A model generated the notes under the pieces. The model saw nothing but the letters and a program-made list of their open reading frames with translations. It searched no databases and had not been told where the DNA came from. A stretch of 20,514 nucleotides of DNA. Origin: an uncultured Prevotella sp. (GTDB lineage Bacteria; Bacteroidota; Bacteroidia; Bacteroidales; Bacteroidaceae). The position numbers were made by a program, and so were the translations under genes. The DNA is taken from NCBI GenBank assembly GCA_938023885.1, contig CALJCU010000165.1:1-20514 (forward strand), written 5' to 3'. Shown in pieces: positions 6,292 through 14,815 of this stretch (the first letter of the stretch is position 1; every line of letters starts with the position of its first letter).

Positions 6292-7935
6292 ATGAAGAAA
6301 GAGAACAAATACCGGTTCATGCCTCTGTGGATGGCACTGTGTATGATACTGGGCATCATGATAGGGTCGTTCTATGCCAACCATTTCTCAGGCAACAGAC
6401 TGACTATCATCAACAATGGTTCTAACAGGCTCAACAATCTGTTACGTATCATTGATGACCAGTATGTAGATCCTGTGAATATCGATTCACTGGTAGATAA
6501 GGCCATCCCGTCAATTCTTGCCGAGCTTGACCCGCACTCTGTGTACATTCCTGCCAAGGATGCCCAGATGGCTGCAGATGATCTCAACGGCAGTTTCTCA
6601 GGTGTAGGCATCGAGTTCACGATCCGTCAAGATACCATCCATGTTCAGAACGTCATCAAGAATGGCCCCGCTGAAAAGGCAGGAATCATTGCCGGTGACA
6701 AGATTGTATATGTCGATGGAACACGGTTTGTGGGTAAGCAGGTGACAAATGAGGAAGCCATGCACCGCCTCAAGGGTCCTTCGGGCTCGAAGGTGAAGAT
6801 CGGCGTGCAGCGTTATGGTCACGAGGGTATCATCACCTACACCGTAACACGTGCCGAGATTCCTACGAAGACCATCACAGCAACCTATATGCTTGATGAC
6901 AATACTGGATATATCAAAGTGAAGAACTTCGGTGAAAAGACCTATCCCGAACTGCTTGTGGCCCTTGCCAACTTACAACAGCATGGATTCAAGAACCTCG
7001 TCATCGACCTGCGCGATAATCCTGGCGGCTATCTGCAGAGTGCTGTGCAGATGGCCAACGAGTTTCTCCCGGCCAAGCGTCTTATCGTCTACACACAAGG
7101 CCGCAAGTCACCACGCCAGAACTTTGTGTCGGATGGTCATGGCGCTTATCAGAATATTCCATTAGTAGTGCTTATCAATGAAGGTACGGCTTCAGCTGCT
7201 GAGATCTTCACAGGTGCCATGCAAGACAATGACCGTGCTACAGTCATCGGCCGCCGATCCTTCGGTAAAGGTCTTGTACAGCAACAGATCCCGTTCTCTG
7301 ACGGTTCTCTCATCCGTCTCACGATAGCCCGTTACTATACGCCTTCGGGCCGTTGTATCCAGAAGCCTTATGTGGATGGCGATGATCAGGACTATGCGCA
7401 AGATCTTATCGAGCGTTACGAGCATGGCGAGTATTTCTCTCGCGACAGTATCAGGCACACGGGTCCCGCCTACCATACGAGTATCGGCCGTACCGTCTAT
7501 GGCGGCGGCGGCATAACACCAGATATCTTCGTACCGGAAGATACCACAGGTATGACCTCTTATTATAAGGAGGCAGCCATGAGCGGACTTATCCTGCAGT
7601 TTGCCTTCACCTACACGGATAACAATCGTCAAAAAATGAAGGACTTCAAGGAGATGCTCCAACTTGCCGGATATCTGAAGCAACAGAACACAGTGGGACA
7701 GTTTGTCGACTTTGCCGACAAGCATGGCTTGCAGCGCCGTAACCTCTTCATCAGAAAGAGCCACAGGCTCTTGGAGAAATATATTAATGGAAGAATCATC
7801 TATAACATGCTTGATGAACAGGCTCTTGACGAATATCTCAACCAGGGCGATCCTGATGTCATGACCGCCTTGAGGGTCTTTGCACGCAATGCTGCTTTTC
7901 CCCAAAAACCTGTCAAAGAAGTAAAAAGAAGATAA
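6292..7935 (+). CDS. ctpA: S41 C-terminal processing protease with PDZ domain
   Basis: Carboxyl-terminal processing peptidase of family S41A, 547 aa. Such proteases trim or degrade exported proteins in the periplasm. An N-terminal signal anchor spans about residues 12-30. A PDZ domain follows (about 100-175; GVGIEF and GPAEKAGIIAGDKI are typical). The S41 catalytic core has Ser301 in NEGTASAAEIFTGAM and Lys326 in RRSFGKGLVQ, the expected Ser-Lys dyad spacing. A C-terminal extension of about 150 residues follows the core, longer than in E. coli-type minimal S41 cores but common in Bacteroidetes. It starts 93 bp after dCMP deaminase, and the next gene begins 3 bp after its stop, so the two are surely co-transcribed. 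The gene name is by family resemblance only. Confidence 0.92.
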   Translation: MKKENKYRFMPLWMALCMILGIMIGSFYANHFSGNRLTIINNGSNRLNNLLRIIDDQYVDPVNIDSLVDKAIPSILAELDPHSVYIPAKDAQMAADDLNGSFSGVGIEFTIRQDTIHVQNVIKNGPAEKAGIIAGDKIVYVDGTRFVGKQVTNEEAMHRLKGPSGSKVKIGVQRYGHEGIITYTVTRAEIPTKTITATYMLDDNTGYIKVKNFGEKTYPELLVALANLQQHGFKNLVIDLRDNPGGYLQSAVQMANEFLPAKRLIVYTQGRKSPRQNFVSDGHGAYQNIPLVVLINEGTASAAEIFTGAMQDNDRATVIGRRSFGKGLVQQQIPFSDGSLIRLTIARYYTPSGRCIQKPYVDGDDQDYAQDLIERYEHGEYFSRDSIRHTGPAYHTSIGRTVYGGGGITPDIFVPEDTTGMTSYYKEAAMSGLILQFAFTYTDNNRQKMKDFKEMLQLAGYLKQQNTVGQFVDFADKHGLQRRNLFIRKSHRLLEKYINGRIIYNMLDEQALDEYLNQGDPDVMTALRVFARNAAFPQKPVKEVKRR

Positions 7936-7938
7936 CAC

Positions 7939-8472
7939 ATGGACAAACAGGCACTGAGAAATCTGATAAAGGAGCGTAAGCAACAGTTTAGCGTCGACGA
8001 GCTTATCATCCAGTCGGTTGATGTGACGTCACGACTGGAGCAGCACAGACTCCTCAAATTAGCTCATACTGTTCTTCTCTATTACAGTATGGACGATGAG
8101 GTGAACACCCATGGACTTGTTGCCGCTCTCCGTCGTCAGGGTCGGCGCGTGCTCCTGCCACGAGTCAGGGACAATGAGAATCTCGATGTTGTTCCCGTTA
8201 CGTTCAACAGCCTTCATCCCTCAGGCAAATATCATATCATGGAACCTTCGGGAAAGCCTTTCACCGATTATAGTTCCATTGATGTTGCTGTCATTCCTGG
8301 TCTTGCCTTTACATATGATGGGAAGCGTCTCGGGAGAGGCAAGGGCTATTACGACCGTCTGCTTGCCCAAATGCATTCGGTCTATAAGATTGGCCTCTGC
8401 TTCCCTTTCCAGTTGGTGAAGGATGTCCCGACAGAAGAGAATGATATTCTGATGGATGAAGTATTTGTATAA
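7939..8472 (+). CDS. 5-formyltetrahydrofolate cyclo-ligase
   Basis: 177-aa 5-FTHF cyclo-ligase (methenyl-THF synthetase, YgfA/MTHFS family). It uses ATP to convert 5-formyl-THF to 5,10-methenyl-THF, returning folate to one-carbon metabolism. The N-terminal KQALRNLIKERK helix is the usual family start. The C-terminal signature GLAFTYDGKRLGRGKGYYDR (residues 121-140) is fully conserved. Length is normal. The gene starts 3 bp after the protease stop. The dCMP deaminase two genes upstream also feeds folate-dependent thymidylate synthesis, which gives this array a loose nucleotide/folate theme. Confidence 0.95.
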   Translation: MDKQALRNLIKERKQQFSVDELIIQSVDVTSRLEQHRLLKLAHTVLLYYSMDDEVNTHGLVAALRRQGRRVLLPRVRDNENLDVVPVTFNSLHPSGKYHIMEPSGKPFTDYSSIDVAVIPGLAFTYDGKRLGRGKGYYDRLLAQMHSVYKIGLCFPFQLVKDVPTEENDILMDEVFV

Positions 8473-8485
8473 TAATGGATATTTA

Positions 8486-9526
8486 ATGGATTTGGATTTA
8501 TTGACTGTAAAAGAGGCTTCTCTTCTACAGGATAGGATAGTGCATGCTCAGCATATTGTTATAGTGGGTCACTCGCGGCCAGATGGTGATGCCATCGGCT
8601 CCTGTTTGGCGTGGGCAACCTATCTCACGGAACATTATGGCAGGGAGGCAGCTATCGTTGTTCCCAATGCTTTCCCCGACTTCCTTCACTGGCTCCCGGG
8701 AAGAGAGACCATCGTGCGCTACGACAAGCATCCGGAGACCGTAAAACATCTTTTTGATACGTCTGACCTCGTCTTCTGCTGTGACTTTAATATGTTTTCG
8801 CGTGTGGACGAGATGGAAGACGTACTGAGAAATGCCAAGGGTGAGTTTGTTATGATTGATCACCACCTGGGCTATGACATCGATACCGTGGTGAGGGCCT
8901 CTTTCCCCAATCTCAGTTCGACGTGTGAGATTGTGTTTCGAATTGTATGGCAGTTAGGCGGCTTTGAAACCCTGTCGAAGAAGTTCGCTATCTGCGATTA
9001 TTGTGGAATGATGACGGATACGGGTGGCTTCACTTTTGCTTCCACGCGTCCGGAGATCTTCTTCATCATCTGCCAGTTGCTTACTAAGGGTATTGACAAG
9101 GACAAGATCTATCGCAATGTGTTCAACAACTATTCATCGTGGGCCATCCGTTTGCGGGGATATCTCATGGCAGAGAAGCTCAATGTCCTGGAGGACCTCC
9201 ATGCAAGTTATTATACAATAACCCGCAAGGATATGAAGGACTTCCATTATGTGCGCGGTGATGCTGAGGGACTCGTCAATATACCCCTGCAGATCAAAGG
9301 CATGAAATGCAGTATCTCTCTTCGTGAAGACGATCGGGTCGATGGCCGCATCTGGGTGAGTCTCCGCTCTGTTGATGACTTCTCCGCGGAGGAGATGGCC
9401 AAGCGTTTCTATAACGGTGGTGGCCATTTCAATGCCAGTGGCGGCAAGCTCGATTGCACGATGGACGAGGCCGTGGAGATCACAAAGAAAGCCATCAATT
9501 ATTATGCGGAGCAACTCAAGAGATAA
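8486..9526 (+). CDS. nrnA: DHH/DHHA1 phosphoesterase (NrnA-like)
   Basis: 346-aa bifunctional oligoribonuclease/pAp-phosphatase-type DHH protein. The family degrades nanoRNAs, or pAp/pApA-like dinucleotides, in the cytoplasm with Mn2+. DHH-domain metal motifs are all present: GHSRPDGDAIGS (residues 28-39), Asp100 in CCDFN, DHH at 125-127 and Asp178 in MMTDTGG. The C-terminal DHHA1 domain ends with GGGHFNASGG. I prefer the ATG at 8486, since an in-frame ATG at 8456 would overlap the cyclo-ligase by 17 bp and adds a non-conserved N-terminus. It is the last gene of the plus-strand array and converges on porX. Whether the natural substrate is nanoRNA, pAp or a cyclic-dinucleotide product cannot be read from sequence. 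Confidence 0.92.
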   Translation: MDLDLLTVKEASLLQDRIVHAQHIVIVGHSRPDGDAIGSCLAWATYLTEHYGREAAIVVPNAFPDFLHWLPGRETIVRYDKHPETVKHLFDTSDLVFCCDFNMFSRVDEMEDVLRNAKGEFVMIDHHLGYDIDTVVRASFPNLSSTCEIVFRIVWQLGGFETLSKKFAICDYCGMMTDTGGFTFASTRPEIFFIICQLLTKGIDKDKIYRNVFNNYSSWAIRLRGYLMAEKLNVLEDLHASYYTITRKDMKDFHYVRGDAEGLVNIPLQIKGMKCSISLREDDRVDGRIWVSLRSVDDFSAEEMAKRFYNGGGHFNASGGKLDCTMDEAVEITKKAINYYAEQLKR

Positions 9527-9580
9527 CTTCATGCTTGTCTTTCCCCTGCGGTAAAGCCCCTGAACACTTCACCCAATACC

Positions 9581-11158
9581 TTATTTCGCCTTCATCGTGA
9601 TGAGAGGCACAAGCATCTCCTCCATGGAGATACCACCATGCTGGAAGGTGTCTTTGTAATACGACACATAGTAGTTATAGTTGTTGGGATAAGCGAAGAA
9701 ACTGTCCCCTGTAGCAAAAACATACGATGTACTGATATTGGGCGAAGGGAGGAACGCCTTGTGCGGTTCTTTGATCGTAAATACATCCTTTGCGCTGTAA
9801 GCAAGGTTCTTACCGAGCTTATAGCGCAAATTCGTATTTGTGTTGCGGTCCCCGATAATCTTCACGGGCTTAGAACAGCGGATGGAGCCGTGGTCAGTCG
9901 TCAGGACAATGGTATAATCGCTATCAGCCAGCTGACGGAAGAGGCCGGCGATGACTGAGTGCCGAAGCCAGGAGAGTGTGATGGAGCGATAGGCACTCTC
10001 GCTGTTAGCCAGTTCCCGTACCATCTTCGATTCTGTGCGGGCATGGGAAAGCATGTCAATGAAGTTGACGACAACTACATTCAGATCATTGTCTTTCAAT
10101 GAGTTATATTGTTGAAGCAACCTGGTGGCGGCCTCTGAGTCATTTATCTTGCTATAGCTGAACTTATCGTGTCTGCGATACCGCTCTATCTGAGTCCTGA
10201 TAAGCGGTGCCTCGCTGAGGTTCTTTCCTTCTTCCTCATCTTCATCCACCCAGAGGTCAGGAAACATCTTTGCGATGCTCTCCGGCATGAGTCCGGAGAA
10301 GATGGCGTTGCGCGCATACTGTGTAGCCGTCGGGAGGATACTCATATACATGTCATCCTGAATATTAAACATGTTGCCTATCTCCTTGGCGAGCATCAGC
10401 CATTGATCCCAGCGGAAATTGTCAATGACAATCAAGAACACTTTCTCACCTTTGTCGAGCAGTGGGAAAATTTTTGTCTTGAACACATCAGGACTCATGA
10501 GCGGACAGGTCCCTTGCTGCAAGCCCCTTCCGTTGAACCGTGTTCGGATAGAGTCCATCCAGTCCATATAATTGTTTCTGATGTATTTGGCGAAGGCGTT
10601 GTTGGCTTCTTCCTTCTGCATGGTGAGCATATCCATTATGCCACTCTCAGCCTGTCCAAGTTCTACTTCCCACCGTGTGAGGGTGCGGTAGATCTGCATC
10701 CAGTCGTTCCAGTCCTTGCATTTGCCAATCTCTATGGCAATCTTCTGATAATCATTGCAATAAGAGTTCTGAGTCACCTCAGTCACGATCTCTTTCTTGT
10801 GGATGTTCTTTTTCAGTGAGAGCAGAATCTGACTTGGGTTGACAGGTTTGATGAGATAGTCGGCAATCTGTGAGCCGATGGCCTGGTCCATGATATTCTC
10901 TTCCTCACTCTTCGTCACCATGACGACGGGGGTCTGCGGCCGGATCTCTTTGATTCGCTGGAGTGTCTCCAGGCCGGTGAGACCAGGCATCATCTCATCA
11001 AGCATGATGAGGTCAAACGACTGTTTGCGACATTCTTCGATGGCATCGGTACCGTTTGACACCGCTGTCACTTCATATCCTTTCCGTTGCATGAAGATGA
11101 TGTGACCTTTCAGAAGGTCGATCTCATCATCTGCCCAAAGTATTTTTCCGTTGGTCAT
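9581..11158 (-). CDS. porX: PorX, T9SS response regulator with PglZ domain
   Basis: 525-aa receiver-PglZ protein matching PorX, the response regulator of the PorX/PorY system that controls type IX secretion. The receiver (about 1-120) has acidic Asp10/Asp11, phosphoacceptor Asp54 in LIMLDEMMPG, Thr82 and Lys104. A helical linker leads to an alkaline-phosphatase-superfamily PglZ domain (about 235-520). Metal-site candidates there are Asp246 in VIDNFRW, Thr277 in LPTAT, Asp368/His372 in NFIDMLSHAR and Asp422/His423 in TTDHG. There is no classical DNA-binding output domain. Phosphodiesterase activity on oligonucleotides has been reported for PorX in other species. It lies 101 bp after porW in the same direction and converges with nrnA across 54 bp with no clear terminator. 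Confidence 0.95.
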   Translation of the reverse strand: MTNGKILWADDEIDLLKGHIIFMQRKGYEVTAVSNGTDAIEECRKQSFDLIMLDEMMPGLTGLETLQRIKEIRPQTPVVMVTKSEEENIMDQAIGSQIADYLIKPVNPSQILLSLKKNIHKKEIVTEVTQNSYCNDYQKIAIEIGKCKDWNDWMQIYRTLTRWEVELGQAESGIMDMLTMQKEEANNAFAKYIRNNYMDWMDSIRTRFNGRGLQQGTCPLMSPDVFKTKIFPLLDKGEKVFLIVIDNFRWDQWLMLAKEIGNMFNIQDDMYMSILPTATQYARNAIFSGLMPESIAKMFPDLWVDEDEEEGKNLSEAPLIRTQIERYRRHDKFSYSKINDSEAATRLLQQYNSLKDNDLNVVVVNFIDMLSHARTESKMVRELANSESAYRSITLSWLRHSVIAGLFRQLADSDYTIVLTTDHGSIRCSKPVKIIGDRNTNTNLRYKLGKNLAYSAKDVFTIKEPHKAFLPSPNISTSYVFATGDSFFAYPNNYNYYVSYYKDTFQHGGISMEEMLVPLITMKAK

Positions 11159-11188
11159 AATATAAAAGTATTAGGAGGCCCCGCCAAG

Positions 11189-11206
11189 CCTTCCCGAGAG
11201 GGAGGG
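11189..11206. repeat. Short G/C hairpin between porW and porX
   Basis: CCTTCCC (11189-11195) pairs with GGGAGGG (11200-11206), with one G-T wobble, across a GAGA tetraloop. There is no T-run on the minus (transcribed) strand. It may lower or tune read-through into porX or mark an RNA processing site. The sequence resembles short palindromic intergenic repeats of Prevotella-type genomes. Confidence 0.35.
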
Positions 11207-11259
11207 TGTTGGTATGCAAAAGAGCCTTAACTTGTGGTCGCCCGCCACCTTAAACGTTT

Positions 11260-14200
11260 TTAGAACCCGTCGAGCTCATAGTCCTCGCTCTCGATGTCGA
11301 AGGTCTGCTTCTTCGGGGCAGAAGTCTGCTTCCTTGGGGTAGGAGCAGGCTTCTTCTGTTGAGGAACGGTCTTCTTCGGGGTTATCGTATTATTCTTTTG
11401 GGGTTGTATATGATTCTTCGCCGGTTCCCTTTTCACGGGTTGTACTGGCATGTTTTCCATCGGAATATTCATTCCGCCTTGTTGTGTGGTCTTTGGCTCA
11501 TCTGTTGGAACGGTTACTCCGCCTCGTGTTTGGGCTTTCTGTTCATCCATCGGTACAGAGACCCCACCTTGCTGTTGTGTCTCTTCTTCCGGCTGTACTT
11601 TATCCTGTTCTTGCGGCTCCGTCACGATATCCTCAGGCTCGGTGAGCAACTGTAGCGTAGAGGGCTTGATAGGTGCAAAATGAATGTTGTAGAACTTCTT
11701 GTAGTCATCATAGCTGTAAGCCACGCCGATAAGCGGGAGGTTCTCAACACTGATGATGAACGGACGGGCCTTGCCCATGAGTTTCAACACCTGTGGCTGC
11801 GACAACAGGCTGCGTGAGTATTCCCGTGCCTCGTCGTAACTGCGGAAGCCGGAGACACGCATGCGGTGGAGATAGTCGTCGTTGTCGATAGCAATACCAA
11901 AGTCGCGCACGAGATAACTCGTGAAGTTAAATTTCGCTACTTGATAAAGCAGACTGTTCTCGTTCACGGAGTCGGGGTGATAGACGAGCATGAAGTCGAA
12001 CTGTGTATTACGCTCTGCACTCAATGGTTTCGTCTTGAGTTGGGCACTGTCGCTCAGCACCTCACTTCTCCTGGCCCATACGTCACCGATGTCGAAATGG
12101 GCACCGCGTAGTCGTTTGCCACTCTTCACGCCATTGATGATCATACCCGCAATCTTCGAGACATTGCTCTCAGGATATTTCTCCACGAGCGTGTTGAGAT
12201 CCTTCAGGCATTGCCCACCGTCGCCTTCATTCAACTTTCCAAGAGCCCCGATAAACATGAACTTATCCCGGTTGGAACCCTGTGGAAAACGCGTTTCGGA
12301 GAGCTGGACATTCGCATCCACCATCTGATATTTATCTGTCTTGAAAGCATCGTAGGTGGCAGCATACAGCGAGTCTTCCATATGTATGCCATACCGTGCA
12401 TTGACTGCATAGTTGGGGTCAGAGAGCAGAGAAGTCCATTGGCTCTTCGGATATTCCGTTTTCAGACTGTCTACAAAGGTCTCTGCTTTAGCGCTCTGTC
12501 CCTTTCGTGAATAAAGCAAGAACAGATGATAGAACGCATCATCCTTATGCTCATAGTCAGGATACTGGCGGATGAGCCTTGTGAGCGCTTTTTCGCTCAG
12601 AGTGAGATTGTCGAGCTTATCCTTGAAGATGACGCCACTGTGATACAGTGCATCCGAAATCGTGTCATTGCTGGCCTTGAGCTGATCTGCTGTAAAGGGA
12701 ATCTGTGCAAGATAATACTCCCGTTTATGTGGGTCAGTCCCGGGCTTTGCCTGTGCTTCCACAGAGTCGGCATGAGCCTGTGCATTGAACACAGAGTCGC
12801 GCTGAGCATCGCTTATGTCCGCCAGACTGTTATTGTCCGGTGCCTTGACGACACTCTTGTTGAAGCGTTGCCAGTTGTCTATATTCTCACGTCTTCCCCA
12901 CAGTTTCTGGAACTGCTGTTTACCTTTGCTCACAGCTGTCTGACTGTAGAAGTACCATTCCAGGGTGTTGGGTGTTGGGGTGTCAGGTGTTGATGGCATG
13001 TTTCCTGGATTTTTAGAATTTATATCATTACTGCCTCTTTGTCGCGCTTGTTGTGCCTCTTGCTCTTCCTGCGCCCTCCTGGCTTCTTTCTCTTTCCTCT
13101 TCAGCGCTTCTATCGCGTGGTCGATGGCGGCATTGCGATGCACCTCATTCATCTTCGCAAGGCTCTGCAACGAGTCTTGCAGTTGAATTTCATTGGTATA
13201 TGGCACGAGTTCATCAAGCACCTTTGAGCGGTTGCTGAGCTGCTCATATTCTTTGTTGTCCTTGTCTACCATTCCAAGGGCCGCATTATAGATACGCTGG
13301 GCATCGGCATAGTGCTCGATGTCCCAGTAAAGGTCGCCGAGTTTCAGCAGCAGGGCACCGTGCTCCACGCCTGTGCGTGTAGCTCTCTCATGTCCTTTCT
13401 CGTAACTGGCAATGGCGTGTATCGTGTCTTCCCTTGCCAGATAGATATTGCCTATGGCATAATAGACCTGGTCGAGATAATCCTTGTTCTTATCCGACTT
13501 TGCCATGCGCCGCAGTCTGTTGATCATCCGTCTGGAATTTGTGGCCGCCATGACCTCGGTACGTGCGATGCGTGCATTGAACTCCAGTTCATAAGGCGGA
13601 TTTAATCCGATGACCTTACTGTAAGCACGGTAAGCGTCTTTGATCCATCCGACACGAGAGCATATCTGACCCATGAGGAACCACTCGCGTGCCTTCTGCT
13701 TCTTTCGCATCTCATGCCGGATAGCGTTTCTCAAATAGGGAATTGCAGATTTGTAGTCGTGCGTGAGCAGGTAATAATCGGCAAGCGTATAATCCCACTC
13801 TTTGCGTGCTTGCCAGGGGATAGAATCGCGACGACTGTTTCGGATGACTTCTTCCGCATCATACGCCTGCCCGTTTTCTATATAGCACTTGGCAAGCCAG
13901 GCCTGCGCCTTGGAGTAGATAACAGGCTGGGTGCGGTAGAGCATGCTCATGTAAGCAAAAGTTGAGATGGCGTCGTCGAAGGCGCCCTCATGAAACTGTG
14001 AGCGGCCCATGAGCATCCATGCTTTCCAGATGAAAGGGTTATATTCGCGCCGTGAGATCCATTCGCGGTCCCGGTCTGTCTTGCGACGGCTTGTGTTCCA
14101 CTCAGGCCGTGCCTTGATACTGTGCCGGTCGATAGCTTTCTCAGCTTTAAGAATGGCGCGGGCAAAGTTTGATTTGCCCAATTCGCGGCTGTTCTTGTTG

Positions 14201-14445
14201 CGGACGGTATAGAGCGGAATGATATCTGTATAATTATCCTCGTTGCCTGTCTCTCTCTCTAAGGAACCGTCGATATAAGCCAGCGTACCGTTGTAATATG
14301 TGTTGTAGCGCGCGTTGAAGGCATGCCACCACCTTGTGACGGCCGTATTCCTGGCCGTCGAGCACCCTGCTGCTACCAGGATAATCATAGCAGCAGCGAG
14401 TGAGTACAGGAATATCTCATGATGTGGCAAGCGAGAAATATTCAT
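11260..14445 (-). CDS. porW: PorW/SprE-type T9SS TPR lipoprotein
   Basis: 1061-aa protein matching PorW/SprE, a tetratricopeptide lipoprotein required for type IX secretion. A signal segment (about residues 10-27) ends in AAGC, giving lipid attachment at Cys28. The conserved post-Cys block TRWWHAFNARYNTYYNG is characteristic of the family. Multiple TPR-like helix pairs follow (about 120-400), then a charged Arg/Glu/Gln linker, a second helical-repeat region (about 590-770) and a C-terminal domain (about 800-930). The last 100 residues are low-complexity, with three tandem GG-x-x-x-P units and a Pro/Lys/Gln-rich tail. The gene starts inside the 3' end of the upstream gene (29-bp overlap). In other species PorW is proposed to link the PorLM motor to the PorKN ring; that role is inherited by homology here. 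Confidence 0.92.
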   Translation of the reverse strand: MNISRLPHHEIFLYSLAAAMIILVAAGCSTARNTAVTRWWHAFNARYNTYYNGTLAYIDGSLERETGNEDNYTDIIPLYTVRNKNSRELGKSNFARAILKAEKAIDRHSIKARPEWNTSRRKTDRDREWISRREYNPFIWKAWMLMGRSQFHEGAFDDAISTFAYMSMLYRTQPVIYSKAQAWLAKCYIENGQAYDAEEVIRNSRRDSIPWQARKEWDYTLADYYLLTHDYKSAIPYLRNAIRHEMRKKQKAREWFLMGQICSRVGWIKDAYRAYSKVIGLNPPYELEFNARIARTEVMAATNSRRMINRLRRMAKSDKNKDYLDQVYYAIGNIYLAREDTIHAIASYEKGHERATRTGVEHGALLLKLGDLYWDIEHYADAQRIYNAALGMVDKDNKEYEQLSNRSKVLDELVPYTNEIQLQDSLQSLAKMNEVHRNAAIDHAIEALKRKEKEARRAQEEQEAQQARQRGSNDINSKNPGNMPSTPDTPTPNTLEWYFYSQTAVSKGKQQFQKLWGRRENIDNWQRFNKSVVKAPDNNSLADISDAQRDSVFNAQAHADSVEAQAKPGTDPHKREYYLAQIPFTADQLKASNDTISDALYHSGVIFKDKLDNLTLSEKALTRLIRQYPDYEHKDDAFYHLFLLYSRKGQSAKAETFVDSLKTEYPKSQWTSLLSDPNYAVNARYGIHMEDSLYAATYDAFKTDKYQMVDANVQLSETRFPQGSNRDKFMFIGALGKLNEGDGGQCLKDLNTLVEKYPESNVSKIAGMIINGVKSGKRLRGAHFDIGDVWARRSEVLSDSAQLKTKPLSAERNTQFDFMLVYHPDSVNENSLLYQVAKFNFTSYLVRDFGIAIDNDDYLHRMRVSGFRSYDEAREYSRSLLSQPQVLKLMGKARPFIISVENLPLIGVAYSYDDYKKFYNIHFAPIKPSTLQLLTEPEDIVTEPQEQDKVQPEEETQQQGGVSVPMDEQKAQTRGGVTVPTDEPKTTQQGGMNIPMENMPVQPVKREPAKNHIQPQKNNTITPKKTVPQQKKPAPTPRKQTSAPKKQTFDIESEDYELDGF

Positions 14446-14815
14446 CCTTTATTCCGTCTGGCATATTGATTCCCCGGAGGATAAGACTGCGGTTCCATGC
14501 CTTCACTTCCTCGGGACGCAGCGTCTCCAACACTTCAGCGAACTGGGCTGTCTCATCTTCCGTATAACTGTTTGAAGCCTTGCCTTTAAAGGCATCGAGC
14601 TCCTCGTCTTCAAAATATTCTACGGGCTCCGCGGCCGCCTTGAGCATACATTCTTGTTCACACATCGTGTTCTCTGGTGTACAGCATGTGCAGTCGCCTT
14701 CTCCAATGATTATTTCCTGGTACTCGCCCTGTTTATGGGAGCGGTAGCCGAGAAAGGCACAGAAGAGACCAAGGACAACGAGAGAAAGAACTAAGTAGAT
14801 CATATTTGTACTCAA
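14417..14815 (-). CDS. Small Cys-rich membrane-anchored protein, unknown function
   Basis: 132 aa. An N-terminal hydrophobic segment (about residues 5-23) acts as anchor. A short segment with CTCC and CEQEC (five of the six Cys within about 15 residues) could bind a metal, form disulfides or hold a cluster. An acidic region and a helical C-terminal domain follow (LRPEEVKAWNRSLILRGI). I recall similar small proteins next to SprE/PorW genes in Bacteroidetes, but know no proven function. Translation is coupled on both sides: its ATG overlaps the aroA stop by 4 bp, and its 3' end overlaps porW by 29 bp. That coupling suggests a PorW-related role, but this is inference. Confidence 0.85.
   Translation of the reverse strand: MSTNMIYLVLSLVVLGLFCAFLGYRSHKQGEYQEIIIGEGDCTCCTPENTMCEQECMLKAAAEPVEYFEDEELDAFKGKASNSYTEDETAQFAEVLETLRPEEVKAWNRSLILRGINMPDGIKDEYFSLATS

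Noticed and set aside
7192..7983. 263-aa minus-strand ORF in the protease gene
   Set aside because: Antisense shadow of the S41 protease, whose motifs and catalytic residues are complete.
10169..10819. 216-aa plus-strand ORF in porX
   Set aside because: Antisense shadow of porX; no recognisable domain, and the porX frame is unambiguous.
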